The notes: generated from the letters alone by a model not told the origin. A stretch of 64,000 nt of DNA from Streptomyces lydicus (GCF_000717345.1 NZ_JNZA01000027.1:120380-184379); one strand, 5' to 3'. Shown: positions 37,049 through 46,063, counted from the first letter of the stretch. Made by a program: numbers and translations.

Positions 37049-37665
37049 GTGCCCTCCCCTGGGGTCTCCGGTCGTTCCCGGTCCCGGTCCTGGGCCGGAG
37101 CCTCGGCGTCCTGCGCCGGAGCCTCGGCCTCGGCTTCCGCCGCCTGCTGGGCGGCGAGTTTGTCCGCGGCCTTACGGGCGGCGGCGATCTCCTTGGGCTC
37201 CTCGGCCTTCGGGTCGAGCGCCGGCGGCTCGGGCACCGTCCACATCCACTCGCGGAGCTTGTCGCGCTCGTGGGTCAGCTCGCGGATGTCCGTCTCGGCG
37301 TACTCGAATTCCGGTGACCAGAAGAGCGCGTCGAAGGGGCAGACCTCGATGCAGATCCCGCAGTACATGCACAGCGCGAAGTCGATCGCGAAGCGGTCCA
37401 GCACATTGCGGCTGCGCTCGCGGCCACCGGGCGCGGCCGGCGGCACCGTCTCCTTGTGGGAGTCGATGTAGATGCACCAGTCCGGGCACTCGCGCGCGCA
37501 CAGCATGCAGACCGTGCAGTTCTCCTCGAACAGCCCGATGACGCCGCGGCTGCGGGGCGGCAGGTCGGGCTGGACGTCCGGGTACTGCGCGGTGACGGAT
37601 CGCTTCGTCATCGTCCGCAGGGTGACGGCGAGGCCCTTGGCGAGGCCGGAACCGGGGAAGCTCAT
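37045..37665 (-). CDS. nuoI: NADH-quinone oxidoreductase-type subunit I, 2[4Fe-4S]
   Basis: An iron-sulfur subunit (206 residues) that links peripheral clusters to NuoB. Both 4Fe-4S motifs are complete: C50, C53, C56, C60 ([12 protein letters not shown]) and C99, C102, C105, C109 ([12 protein letters not shown]). After about residue 150 the protein has a Lys/Ala/Glu-rich tail. Start ATG overlaps the nuoH stop by 4 bases (ATGA). Retaining both ferredoxin-like clusters without NuoE, F or G fits electron entry from a ferredoxin. Confidence 0.95.
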   Translation of the reverse strand: MSFPGSGLAKGLAVTLRTMTKRSVTAQYPDVQPDLPPRSRGVIGLFEENCTVCMLCARECPDWCIYIDSHKETVPPAAPGGRERSRNVLDRFAIDFALCMYCGICIEVCPFDALFWSPEFEYAETDIRELTHERDKLREWMWTVPEPPALDPKAEEPKEIAAARKAADKLAAQQAAEAEAEAPAQDAEAPAQDRDRERPETPGEGT

Positions 37666-38630
37666 GACGAGATCACCACCTTGATGACGCCGGTGAGGGC
37701 GATCTGGGCGAGAGCGAGCGGGATGAGGACCGTCCAGGCGAGCTTCTGCAGCTGGTCCTCGCGCAGCCGCGGGTAGGTCACCCGCAGCCAGATGACGCCG
37801 AAGGCGAGGATCACGGTCTTCAGCAGCGTCCACAGCCAGCCCAGGCCGGCGGCACCGAACGGGCCGTGCCAGCCGCCGAGGAACAGCACGGACGTCAGTG
37901 CGCAGAGGACGACGATGCCCGCGTACTCGGCGAGCAGGAAGAGGGCGAAGCGCAGCCCGGTGTACTCGGTGTACGCGCCGAAGATGATCTCGGAGTCGGC
38001 GACCGGCATGTCGAACGGCGGCCGCTGAAGCTCGGCGAGCCCCGCGGTGAAGAAGACGACGCCGCCGACGATCTGCCACGGCAGCCACCACCAGTGGAAC
38101 GCCTCGACGATGCCGGTCAGCGAGAGCGTGCCGGCCGCCATCGCGACGGACGCCGCCGCGAGCAGCATCGGCAGCTCGTACGCGAGCAGCTGCGCGGCCG
38201 TCCGCAGGCCGCCGAGCAGGGAGAACTTGTTCGCCGAGGCCCAGCCGGCCATCAGCGAGCCGAGCACGCCGACGCCCATGACGGCGAGGACGAAGAAGAT
38301 GCCCGCGTCCAGGTCCTGTCCGACGGCGTTGTGCGGCCCTATCGGGATGGCGACCAGGACCAGGAGGTACGGCAGCAGGGCGACGGCGGGCGCGAGCTGG
38401 AAGATCCGCCGGTCCGCGCCGGCCGGAACGATGTCCTCCTTCTGCGCGAACTTCACCCCGTCGGCGACCAGCTGGGCCCAGCCGTGGAACCCACCCGCGT
38501 ACATGGGGCCGAGCCGGCCCTGCATATGGGCCATGACCTTGTGCTCGGTCTGCCCGATGACCAGGGGGAACACCAGGAACACGGCGAAGACGGCGAGGAG
38601 GCGCAGCGCGATGTCGAGAGCGTCGCTCAT
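37662..38630 (-). CDS. nuoH: NADH-quinone oxidoreductase-type subunit H
   Basis: The membrane anchor of the quinone site (322 residues). The conserved quinone-loop glutamate region is [20 protein letters not shown] followed by [10 protein letters not shown], which is recognisable though it differs from the commoner AETNRAPFDL. ATG overlaps the nuoC stop by 4 bases. The much longer open frame upstream in this frame is a shadow of nuoC. Confidence 0.94.
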   Translation of the reverse strand: MSDALDIALRLLAVFAVFLVFPLVIGQTEHKVMAHMQGRLGPMYAGGFHGWAQLVADGVKFAQKEDIVPAGADRRIFQLAPAVALLPYLLVLVAIPIGPHNAVGQDLDAGIFFVLAVMGVGVLGSLMAGWASANKFSLLGGLRTAAQLLAYELPMLLAAASVAMAAGTLSLTGIVEAFHWWWLPWQIVGGVVFFTAGLAELQRPPFDMPVADSEIIFGAYTEYTGLRFALFLLAEYAGIVVLCALTSVLFLGGWHGPFGAAGLGWLWTLLKTVILAFGVIWLRVTYPRLREDQLQKLAWTVLIPLALAQIALTGVIKVVISS

Positions 38631-39976
38631 GGGGTGTCGCCTCCTGCCGGGGGTTGCGCGTCGTCGTTCGGGGAGCGGGGGCCGGGGTGCTGCTCGGGGG
38701 CGGGCTCGGGCTTCGGCTCCGCCTCCGGCTCGGGCTTCGGCTCGGGCTGCTGTTTCGTTTCCGGCGCGGGCTGCGGCTCTGCTTGCTGCTTCGGCTCGGT
38801 CTCCGGCTGGGTCTTCGGCTTCGGCTCGGTCTCCGGCTTGGGCTCGGTCTCCGGCTTCGGCTTCGGCTCGTCGAAGGTCGGGCGGGCGTGGTGCCAGGGC
38901 GCGTCGGAGGAGCGCGGGGCCGCCGCCTCGGGGGCGGCCGACGGGGTTCCGTCCGGCCGGTCCGTGTCCTTCGATGCCTCCGTGCCTGCCGCCGCCTGCC
39001 GCTGGCCGGCCGAGCCCTCGCTCGCGGAGCGCGTACGGCGCGCGGGGCGTTCCGTACGCTCCGGGCGTTCGGGCCGCTCCGGAGCAGCCGCGTCCGCCGG
39101 GCCCTGGTCCGTCGCCGCCTCCGCCGCAGCCGCCGCCTGCTGGCTCGCCGAGCCCGCGCTCACGCTGCGGGTACGCCGGGCCGGACGCTCGCCCGCCGCC
39201 GCACCGGCCGCGCCGGCCGCACGAGCACCACCGGCCGCACGGGCACCGCGCGCCGGCCGCGCGGGCGCGGGCGGCAGCTGGCCCTTCAGCGGACCCCACT
39301 CGTTCGGGTCCGGGACGCCCGGGGGCAGCATCTGGCGGCGCTTGGGCCCGCCGTGTTCGGACTCCCCCGGCTCCTTGGCGCCCGGCCACGCCTTGGCGAC
39401 CCGCGCGGCCAGCACGAAGTCCTTGCGCAGCGGGTGCCCCTCGAAGCCCTCGGGGAGCAGCAGCGGTACGAGGTGGGGGTGGCCGGTGAAGTCGACGCCG
39501 AACATCTCGTGGGTCTCGCGCTCGTGCCAGCCCGCGCCCGCGTACACGCCGATGGCGGTGGGCAGCGCGGCCGCGTCGTGCGGAACCGTCGTCCGTACGA
39601 TCAGCCCCCGGACGGCGCCCGGGCGGGCCGGGTCGGCGACGTGCACGCAGATCCGGAATCCGGTGCCGGGCTCGTCGACGGCGCTCAGCCAGTCGAAGTA
39701 GGTGCAGCCCAGGTCGTCGCGGGCGGCCGTCAGCGCGGTGAGCCAGCCGTCCGCCGGGACGTCGACGGTCAGCAGCTCGTACGCCAGCTCCGCGGTGGCT
39801 CCGGCGCCGAAGATCTCGCTCGCGGGCCGCGGCAGCCATCCGACGACGGGCTCGGGGGCGGGGGCGGGGGCGGGCGTTTCGGCCTGGTCGGTCTGCTCAG
39901 GCGTCTCGGACGTCTCGGACTGCTCGGGCGTCCCAGAAGTCTCGGGCGTCTCGGGCGTCTCGGGCCGGTCGCTCAT
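38627..39976 (-). CDS. nuoC: NADH-quinone oxidoreductase-type subunit C with long disordered tails
   Basis: The 30-kDa subunit fold occupies residues about 44-230, with the signature ERETHEMFG (152-160) and HPLRKDF (181-187). It is flanked by unusual low-complexity sequence: an N-terminal Pro/Glu/Thr stretch (residues 4-43) and a C-terminal tail of about 215 residues with Ala/Arg blocks, two copies of PARRTRS-type segments and Pro/Glu/Lys repeats. Typical NuoC is about 200-250 residues; this is 449. No NuoD domain is fused. ATG follows GGAGGA and overlaps nuoB by 4 bases. Confidence 0.9.
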   Translation of the reverse strand: MSDRPETPETPETSGTPEQSETSETPEQTDQAETPAPAPAPEPVVGWLPRPASEIFGAGATAELAYELLTVDVPADGWLTALTAARDDLGCTYFDWLSAVDEPGTGFRICVHVADPARPGAVRGLIVRTTVPHDAAALPTAIGVYAGAGWHERETHEMFGVDFTGHPHLVPLLLPEGFEGHPLRKDFVLAARVAKAWPGAKEPGESEHGGPKRRQMLPPGVPDPNEWGPLKGQLPPAPARPARGARAAGGARAAGAAGAAAGERPARRTRSVSAGSASQQAAAAAEAATDQGPADAAAPERPERPERTERPARRTRSASEGSAGQRQAAAGTEASKDTDRPDGTPSAAPEAAAPRSSDAPWHHARPTFDEPKPKPETEPKPETEPKPKTQPETEPKQQAEPQPAPETKQQPEPKPEPEAEPKPEPAPEQHPGPRSPNDDAQPPAGGDTP

Positions 39977-40689
39977 CGGGGCTCCTCCCCCGCGGGCTTC
40001 GCCTGCTCCGCCTTGTCCGTCGGCTCAGCGGTGTCCGTCGGCGCGGCCGTATGCGTCGGCTCCGCCGTCTGGGGCGCGGGCGGGGTCACGAGTCCGCTGC
40101 GCAGCGCGGCGGCCGAGGCGCGGGGCGCGCCGCTCCGGCCGTAGCGCTCCCCCAGCGATTCGCGCGCGATCTTCTCCTGGAGCTTCAGGATGCCCTGGAG
40201 AAGCGCCTCCGGCCGCGGCGGGCAGCCCGGTACGTACACGTCGACCGGGATGATCTGGTCGACGCCCTTGGTGACCGAGTACGAGTCCCAGTACGGGCCG
40301 CCGCAGTTGGAGCAGGCCCCGAAGGAGATGACGTACTTCGGCTCGGGCATCTGCTCGTAGAGCCGCTTGACCGCGGGCGCCATCTTGTCGGTGACGGTGC
40401 CGGAGACGACCATCAGGTCGGCCTGCCGCGGACCGGGCGCGAACGGGATCACGCCGAGCCGGATGAAGTCGTGACGCGCCATGGACGCGGCGATGAATTC
40501 GATGGCGCAGCAGGCCAGCCCGAAGTTGAAGACCCACAGGCTGTAGCGGCGGCCCCAGTTGAGGACCACCTTCATCGGTTCGGGCGCGAGCCGGGCGAGG
40601 GTGCCCAGCCTGCGCGGCTCCGGCAGGAACTCGGGGGCTGCGCCCTCGGGGGCGACTGCGGAGCTGTTGGAGGCGCGGGTCACGTCCAT
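39973..40689 (-). CDS. nuoB: NADH-quinone oxidoreductase-type subunit B, N2 cluster
   Basis: The subunit (238 residues) that carries the terminal 4Fe-4S cluster N2, which passes electrons to quinone. The ligands are C60, C61, C126 and C156 in [18 protein letters not shown] and VPGCPPRPE. The C-terminal 50 residues are Thr/Pro/Glu/Ala-rich and not part of the fold. ATG at 40689 overlaps the nuoA stop by 10 bases. Confidence 0.95.
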   Translation of the reverse strand: MDVTRASNSSAVAPEGAAPEFLPEPRRLGTLARLAPEPMKVVLNWGRRYSLWVFNFGLACCAIEFIAASMARHDFIRLGVIPFAPGPRQADLMVVSGTVTDKMAPAVKRLYEQMPEPKYVISFGACSNCGGPYWDSYSVTKGVDQIIPVDVYVPGCPPRPEALLQGILKLQEKIARESLGERYGRSGAPRASAAALRSGLVTPPAPQTAEPTHTAAPTDTAEPTDKAEQAKPAGEEPR

Positions 40690-41081
40690 TCCAGGACGCC
40701 CTTCTTCCATGCGTAGAGCAGGCCGACGGCGAGGAACCCGAGGAAGATGAACATCTCCGCGAGCGTCACGCCGCCGAATCCGGGGGCGGCGAAGATCGTC
40801 GCCCAGGGGAACAGGAAGATCGAGTCGACGGCGAAGATGACATAGAGGAAGGCGTAGACGTAGTAGCGGACCTGGGTGTGCGCCCAGCCCTCGCCGACCG
40901 GATCCACACCGCACTCGTACGTCAGCAGCTTCTCGGGTGTCGGTACGACAGGCCGCAGCAGCCGCCCGGCTCCGAAGGCCACGGCGACGAAGAGCACGCC
41001 GATCACGGCGATGATCCCGACGACCGAATAGCCCTGGAAGTAGTCCGCGGCGACGGTGGTGCGTACGGTCGCGTCCGGCAC
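40680..41081 (-). CDS. nuoA: NADH-quinone oxidoreductase-type subunit A
   Basis: A three-helix membrane subunit (133 residues), with the family region [20 protein letters not shown] and [12 protein letters not shown]. The GTG start has AGGGGCG upstream. It is the first gene of the ten-gene operon; the promoter must lie in the 333-base region to 41414. Confidence 0.94.
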   Translation of the reverse strand: MPDATVRTTVAADYFQGYSVVGIIAVIGVLFVAVAFGAGRLLRPVVPTPEKLLTYECGVDPVGEGWAHTQVRYYVYAFLYVIFAVDSIFLFPWATIFAAPGFGGVTLAEMFIFLGFLAVGLLYAWKKGVLEWT

Positions 41082-41414
41082 GTCCGCCCCTCGCTCCCTG
41101 AGTGCGCTTGTTCAACGACTTCGACGATCTGTACGGACGGGAGTCTAGGCCCTGGCCGGGCTGCCCCGAGAAGCCGCGTCGTCGCCGACGGTGAGCTTGT
41201 CCCTACTTCGCCCTACCTGGGCGGCAGGCAGCGTAGACGCCCCGTCCGGTTGTCTCAGAAGGTGTCTCACGGAGCGGGACGAGGGGGTCGCCGGGCGGGG
41301 CGAAGGGCGCTGTGGATCTACCGGATGACGGCACCCGTCGCAGCGTGGCGGATCAGCGATCAATGATCAGTGGTCGCTGGTCAGTGGATCAGTCGCTGAT
41401 CGGTGGATCAGTGG
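41082..41414. promoter_or_regulatory. Region upstream of the nuo operon
   Basis: A 333-base gap between nuoA and the EspI-like gene, both on the minus strand. It has a TAGACT hexamer on the minus strand near 41142-41137 that could be a -10 for nuo, without a clear -35. Its upstream 65 bases are filled by a cluster of GATCAGTGG-like repeats. No gene is seen. Confidence 0.4.
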
Positions 41415-41425
41415 TCAGTGGATCG
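41351..41425. repeat. Cluster of short GATCAGTGG-like repeats
   Basis: About nine degenerate copies of a 9-10-base unit (GATCAGCG, GATCAGTGG, GGTCAGTGGATC and variants) lie in 75 bases. They overlap the last codons of the EspI-like gene and lie upstream of the nuo operon. The spacing is irregular, so this could be an operator array or a decayed tandem repeat. Confidence 0.75.
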
Positions 41426-43250
41426 GGCCGCCGTCGAAGGGGCTGCGGTTGTCGGGCACGGGGTCCCGGTGGGGTGGGGCGGCGCCCGGGTCGCCGGGAG
41501 CGGGCGGGGCCGGCGCCGGGGCGGAAGGGCCGGGCGGCGTAGGGGTGGCGGTATACGGGGTGGCCGGGATGACCGGGGCGCCCGGGTTCTGCGGGTACGC
41601 CGGGTAGGGCGGTGCGGCCGCCGGGGCCGGGGGGCGGGCGGGTGCCGGAACCTGGGCGGGGGCCGGGGATGGTGCCGGTCCGGGTGCCTGGGCTTGTGCC
41701 GGTGGGTACGGGGCCGGCTGCTGCGGTCGCCGGCCCGGGTCGCGGGAGACCGCGCGGTCCATCGCCTCGGCCGCGATCCGCGCCGCCGCCTCCCGGGTCC
41801 GCTCGCCGAGCAGCTCCGTACGGATGGCGCCGCCGGCCGCCAGATGACGGTCGTACGGCAGCGGCAGCACCGCCGCACCACCGGCGCCGAGGTGCTCCGC
41901 GGCCCTGCGCACCTCGACGCCGCTGTCGGGCGAGGGGTGGGTGAGCACGACCACCGTGGTCGGCAGCAGACCGGGGTGCAGCCCGCCGATCCAGTTCAGT
42001 ACGGAGCGGGTGGCCGCCACGCCCTCCGGGGTCGCCGGCGTGACCAGCACCCGCGCCTGGGTGGTCACCAGCGCGGTGCGCGCCACCTCGGCGGGCAGCG
42101 TCTCGCAGTCCACGACCGTGGTCGCGAAGTGGCGGCGCAACGACGTCATCACGACGCGGTAGGTGTCGATGTCGAGCCGGGTGCCGATGGAGCCCTGGCT
42201 GCCGGGCAGCAGCCAGCCGCCGCCCGCGAACGGCAGGAGGTATCCCGTCAGGTCCGTGATCAGCATCGACGGATCCACTATCTGCGCCAGATCGCTGCCG
42301 GACCAGCGCACCTCGCGCGCGCCGAGGCGGTGCGGCAGCGTGCCGAGCGCCGGGTCCGCCTCGACGGCGAGCACCGGGTCGGAGCGGTAGTGCGCATAGG
42401 TGAGCGCCAGGAGGGCGGCGACGGTGGACTTGCCGGCGCCGCCGCGGATGCTGGACACGGCGATCTGCCGGCCGGACGTCACCGGCTGCTGGATGGCGTA
42501 CGCGGCTTGTGTGACGGCGGCCGTCTCGGCGGCCGGGGACGAGGCGAAGACCCGGCGCAGCGCACGGCCGGCGCGCCGGGCCAGTGGGTCGCCGCGGCGG
42601 GGCCGGAGCTGCCCGTCGGCCAGCTCGGGCGGCAGCAGGGGTACGGAGACGGGCGTCCGCGCCGGCAGGCCGGTCCGCCCGTAGCGACCGGGCGCCGGGG
42701 CCTGCCCCTGGGCGGTGGCCTGTCCCTGGACGGTGGGCTGCCCCTGGACGGTTGCCTGTCCCTGGACGGTGGGCTGCCCCTGGACCGGACCCTGCTCCTG
42801 GTACGAGCCCTGGTCCTGGGCCGAGGGCGGTTGCGAAACCGAGGGCGGCTGCGAAAACGAGGGCTGCTGCGAAGCCGGGGCCGGCGCCGGGGTCGGCGGG
42901 GGCCCGGCCGGAGCCTGGGAAGGCAGGGGCGGAGGCGACGACGGCATCGGCCCCGCGGCCGGCATCGGTCCGGGCGCGGCCACCGGGGCCACCGGGGCCG
43001 CAGCCACCGGCCCACCCGTCTGTCCCGGCGCAGCAGGCATCGGCCCGGTCGTCGCGTTCACCGCGTCCGCACCCCCTGCCACTCCGGTACCGGTCGTCTC
43101 GCCCACTACCGCACCCACCCCGGCTCCCGTTCCTGCCTGCGCTCCCGTGCCTGCCTGCGCTGCCGCTCCAGGTCCCCCCGGCACTCCTGTTTCCGCTGCG
43201 GCTCCCGCGCCCGTGGTGATTCCGTCGCCCTTGGCTCCCGACGCTGACAC
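41415..43250 (-). CDS. MinD/ParA-type ATPase with proline-rich arms, EspI-like
   Basis: A 611-residue protein. Residues 1 to about 250 are Ala/Pro/Gly-rich with a VQGQ-type tandem repeat (156-184); a SIMIBI-class ATPase domain follows, with the deviant Walker A SSIRGGAGKST (K274), and the C-terminal 110 residues are again Pro/Ala-rich. This layout resembles EspI of mycobacterial ESX-1, which is also encoded beside EccD. It follows the EccD-like gene by 22 bases. Its role is inferred from that pairing; it might instead place or sense another membrane complex. Confidence 0.75.
   Translation of the reverse strand: MSASGAKGDGITTGAGAAAETGVPGGPGAAAQAGTGAQAGTGAGVGAVVGETTGTGVAGGADAVNATTGPMPAAPGQTGGPVAAAPVAPVAAPGPMPAAGPMPSSPPPLPSQAPAGPPPTPAPAPASQQPSFSQPPSVSQPPSAQDQGSYQEQGPVQGQPTVQGQATVQGQPTVQGQATAQGQAPAPGRYGRTGLPARTPVSVPLLPPELADGQLRPRRGDPLARRAGRALRRVFASSPAAETAAVTQAAYAIQQPVTSGRQIAVSSIRGGAGKSTVAALLALTYAHYRSDPVLAVEADPALGTLPHRLGAREVRWSGSDLAQIVDPSMLITDLTGYLLPFAGGGWLLPGSQGSIGTRLDIDTYRVVMTSLRRHFATTVVDCETLPAEVARTALVTTQARVLVTPATPEGVAATRSVLNWIGGLHPGLLPTTVVVLTHPSPDSGVEVRRAAEHLGAGGAAVLPLPYDRHLAAGGAIRTELLGERTREAAARIAAEAMDRAVSRDPGRRPQQPAPYPPAQAQAPGPAPSPAPAQVPAPARPPAPAAAPPYPAYPQNPGAPVIPATPYTATPTPPGPSAPAPAPPAPGDPGAAPPHRDPVPDNRSPFDGGPIH
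42699..42788 (-). repeat. In-frame 18-bp tandem repeat (VQGQ repeats)
   Basis: Five tandem units of 18 bp encode TVQGQA/P hexapeptides (residues about 155-184). Because the period is a multiple of three, copy-number changes would keep the frame. Adjacent units differ by only a few bases, indicating recent duplication or homogenisation. Confidence 0.85.
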
Positions 43251-43272
43251 GATCCCTCCTCCACCCTCCGGG

Positions 43273-44391
43273 TCAGGACCCGCCGAACAGCAGCCCGTAG
43301 ACCCCGAAGGCCCCGAGGGCCACCGGGATCAGTGCCACCACGCTCACCGACTCGACCACGTCCAGCCACCGCCACAGCCGGGCCCGCAGCTGTTCCGGCA
43401 GCCGCACCGCGAGCACCGCGACCGGCAACGCGGCCAGCAGGGCCAGCGCGACCAGCGCGAGGGCCGGCGCCCCGCCGTCGGCGGCCCACAGCAGCACCAG
43501 GCGTACGCACACCGCCAGCCCGGCCGCCAGCAGCGCGACCACCTCCACCGCCAGCGGATACGCGCGCGCCCGCGAGCACAGCACGACGCACAGCAGCAGC
43601 GCGCCGAGCACCGTCCACAGGCCGGGAGTGCGCACCGCGAGCACCCCCGCGGCGCCGGCCGAGGCGGCCATCGCCACCGTGGCCAGGGCCAGTTCCCGGT
43701 GGGCGGCGCCCAGTGCGGCCGCCACCTGGTGCCGGCTGACCGGCGTGCCGCCCGCACGCTGGTCGTCCAGGCGCGTCAGACCGGCCCACATCAGGGCCAG
43801 CCGCGGCAGATATCCGAGGACCAGTACGGAGCCGAAGCCGAGCGCAACTCCCGTACGGGCGGGGGTGGTCAGGGCCAGGCCCAGCTCCCACGCGCCCACC
43901 GCGAGCGCGGTGCACGCCGCACCCGTCAGGCCGCCGCGCCCCAGCCCCGTACCGCAGCCGAGGAGCGCGAGCAGCGCCGCGACGGTCAGTCCGACGGCGG
44001 CGATCCGGGCGCTGCCGCCCGGCGCCGCCTGCCATGCGGCGGCCACGCCCAGCGCGCCGCCGAGCAGTATCAAGGCGGCCGCGGGGACGGGCCGGCCGCT
44101 CCGTCCGGCGAGCGCGCCGGACGCCGCCCCGGCGCCCGCGAGCACGACGGCCGCGATCCCGAGCCAGAGCGCGGCACCGCCCGCGAACCAGACGTGCGCA
44201 CAGACCCCGGTGACCGCCGCGAGCACCAGACTCGCCGTCACCGCCGTCCAGGTCCTGCTGCGCTCGCCCCATCCCCAGCCGGAGACGTCGAGGGGGCCCG
44301 CCAACGCCTCGATGAGGTCCCGCGCCGCGGCGCCGGACTGCCGCGCGGCGAACTGCGGCTTCAGCAACTGGCCGTCGTCACTCCGCGCCAT
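43273..44391 (-). CDS. EccD-like multi-pass membrane protein
   Basis: A 372-residue integral membrane protein with about 11 hydrophobic segments and a short hydrophilic N-terminus ending in ARDLIEALAGPLDVSGWGWG. It resembles the membrane part of EccD, the channel-forming subunit of type VII secretion, but it lacks the usual N-terminal ubiquitin-like domain. ATG at 44391 follows GGGAGGGGCGAGGGG; upstream frame is not conserved. It begins a two-gene unit with the EspI-like ATPase. No EccB, EccC, EccE or WXG100 gene is nearby. Confidence 0.7.
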   Translation of the reverse strand: MARSDDGQLLKPQFAARQSGAAARDLIEALAGPLDVSGWGWGERSRTWTAVTASLVLAAVTGVCAHVWFAGGAALWLGIAAVVLAGAGAASGALAGRSGRPVPAAALILLGGALGVAAAWQAAPGGSARIAAVGLTVAALLALLGCGTGLGRGGLTGAACTALAVGAWELGLALTTPARTGVALGFGSVLVLGYLPRLALMWAGLTRLDDQRAGGTPVSRHQVAAALGAAHRELALATVAMAASAGAAGVLAVRTPGLWTVLGALLLCVVLCSRARAYPLAVEVVALLAAGLAVCVRLVLLWAADGGAPALALVALALLAALPVAVLAVRLPEQLRARLWRWLDVVESVSVVALIPVALGAFGVYGLLFGGS

Positions 44392-44625
44392 CGCCCCTCG
44401 CCCCTCCCGTTGTGCATCGCCACACAATACGGTCCCGCCGGCGCGCCGTGTCCACCGCTGTGGATAACGAGACGGCCACCGGCCCGGGCCGTCGTCCCGC
44501 CCTCTGGTGGGGCCTTGACCTGCGGTGGGGGCATACGGGACGAGTGGTGGAGGTAGGGCAAACCCCACCTCCACCACCCCAGCTGCCCCATGGCACACGG
44601 CGCCGCCGCCGGGCAGGCTGGGCGC
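44392..44625. promoter_or_regulatory. Divergent promoter region, EccD-like / sensor kinase 1
   Basis: A 234-base region. On the minus strand TGGACA and TATTGT (19-base spacing) near 44420-44455 could serve the EccD-like gene. A DnaA-box sequence TGTGGATAA lies at 44459-44467. The strongest feature is the inverted repeat at 44545-44576. Confidence 0.5.
44545..44576. promoter_or_regulatory. Inverted repeat upstream of sensor kinase 1, possible response-regulator site
   Basis: A 10-bp perfect outer stem TGGTGGAGGT / ACCTCCACCA with an inner GGG-CAAA-CCC. Its core TAGGGCAAACCCCA (44554-44567) matches TGGGGAAAACCCCA upstream of kinase 2 at 12 of 14 positions. It is 50 bases before the kinase 1 start. 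A shared palindrome before two kinase genes and near one regulator suggests autoregulation. Confidence 0.55.
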
Positions 44626-45864
44626 ATGACGGAGAGTTCCCGACCCAGCGCTGCCGACGACGCCCTTGACGGCGCCTCACCACCCCCGCCCAGAGCGCCG
44701 TTCGACGGCGTGACCTGGCGGGAGATCGGGTACCTGCTGGCCAACTTCCCTTTGGGCGTCCCGGCGTTCGTGGTGCTGGTGGTGTGGCTGGTGCTGGGCA
44801 TCGGACTGTCGGTCACCGTGGTCGGGCTTCCGCTGCTGGCCGCGGGCCTGAGCGCGTGCCGTTGGTACGGGAAGCTGGAGCGGACCCGGGCCCGGGCACT
44901 GCTGGGGGTGCGGGTCGAGGAGCCGAGCCGGTTGCGGCCGCGGGACCGGGGGTTCTTCCCGTGGTTGTGGATGCGTTTGAAGGACCCGGTCGCCTGGCGG
45001 CATGCGCTGTTCGCGTTCGTCCGGCTGCCGTGGGCCGTCCTCACTTTCACGGTGGTCCTCGCCTCGCTCTTCGTGGGGTGGCCGGTGCTGCCGTGGGTGG
45101 CGCGCTGGCTGTCGAACGCGGACCGGGCGATGGTGCGCGGGCTGCTGTCGCCGTCCGACGAGCTGGAGCGGCGGATCGCCGAGCTGGAGTCGGACCGGGT
45201 GACAGTCACCGATACCGCGGCGGCCGATCTGCGGCGCATCGAGCGGGACCTGCACGACGGTGCGCAGGCCCGGCTGGTGGCGCTGGCCATGGGGCTCGGC
45301 CTGGCGAAGGAGAAGCTGCTGGAGGGCCGGGCCGACGAGAGCGTGGCGGCGATGGTGGACGAGGCGCACGGCGAGGTGAAACTGGCGCTCCAGGAGCTGC
45401 GGGATCTGGCCCGGGGCATCCATCCGGCGATCCTCACCGACCGCGGGCTGGGGCCGGCCCTGGCGTCCCTGGCCGGGCGCTGCACGGTGCCCGCGACGAC
45501 GGCGGTGGACCTGGACGAGCGGCCCGCCCCGGCCATCGAGGGCATCGCCTACTTCACCGTCTCCGAGCTGCTGCAGAACGTCTCCAAGCACAGTGCGGCG
45601 CGCCGGGCGTCCGTCGAGGTGTGGCGGGCGCGGGACCGGCTGCTGATCCAGGTCGTGGACGACGGGAAGGGCGGGGCGCGGCTCGACGGGGGCACCGGGA
45701 TGGCCGGGCTCGCCGAGCGGCTGGGGTCGGTGGACGGGGTGTTCGTCCTGGATTCGCCGGCCGGCGGGCCCACGCGGGTGACGGCGGAGCTGCCGTGGCG
45801 GGCGCGTACGGAGGCCGGGCCGGTCGGGGCGGCCAAGCGCGGCCCGGTCCCGAGGGGCCGCTGA
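44626..45864 (+). CDS. Two-component sensor histidine kinase 1 (HisKA_3)
   Basis: A membrane sensor kinase of the NarL-system type (412 residues). Residues about 35-165 form the membrane sensor domain with two hydrophobic pairs; the phosphoacceptor is H210 in RRIERDLHDGAQARLVALAM, and the C-terminal HATPase domain contains ELLQNVSKHS and DDGKGG. ATG at 44626 is chosen on alignment with kinase 2; its ribosome binding site is weak. It is closely related to the following kinase, so they arose by duplication. Confidence 0.88.
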   Translation: MTESSRPSAADDALDGASPPPPRAPFDGVTWREIGYLLANFPLGVPAFVVLVVWLVLGIGLSVTVVGLPLLAAGLSACRWYGKLERTRARALLGVRVEEPSRLRPRDRGFFPWLWMRLKDPVAWRHALFAFVRLPWAVLTFTVVLASLFVGWPVLPWVARWLSNADRAMVRGLLSPSDELERRIAELESDRVTVTDTAAADLRRIERDLHDGAQARLVALAMGLGLAKEKLLEGRADESVAAMVDEAHGEVKLALQELRDLARGIHPAILTDRGLGPALASLAGRCTVPATTAVDLDERPAPAIEGIAYFTVSELLQNVSKHSAARRASVEVWRARDRLLIQVVDDGKGGARLDGGTGMAGLAERLGSVDGVFVLDSPAGGPTRVTAELPWRARTEAGPVGAAKRGPVPRGR

Positions 45865-45897
45865 CCGGCCGCCTCGGCCCCACCGCGGGCCCCGGGG

Positions 45898-45912
45898 GTG
45901 GGGAAAACCCCA
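45898..45912. promoter_or_regulatory. Inverted repeat upstream of sensor kinase 2
   Basis: GTGGGGAAAACCCCA: 4-bp GGGG/CCCC arms around AAAA, matching the core of the 44554-44567 site. It lies 33 bases after the kinase 1 stop and about 150 bases before the kinase 2 start. Confidence 0.5.
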
Positions 45913-46063
45913 GGGAAAGACTGCGAAGGCCCTCATGGTGCCGGGGGCGCCGCGCGCGGAGGCTGGTGGTGGCGAAAAAGCCCGCCGGTCCGCGCAGGGC
46001 CTGCGGACCAGGCAGCGGCGCCGGCAGGCGGGGGCCGCACACGGCAGAACGGACGACGCGACG

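Noticed and set aside
37662..39839. A fused NuoH-upstream protein of 725 residues
   Set aside because: The extra part is the nuoC region read in another frame; the true NuoH start at 38630 overlaps the nuoC stop in the ATGA style of the rest of the operon.
41415..44391. A complete type VII secretion locus
   Set aside because: Only EspI-like and EccD-like genes are present; EccB, EccC, EccE, MycP and WXG100 proteins are all missing.
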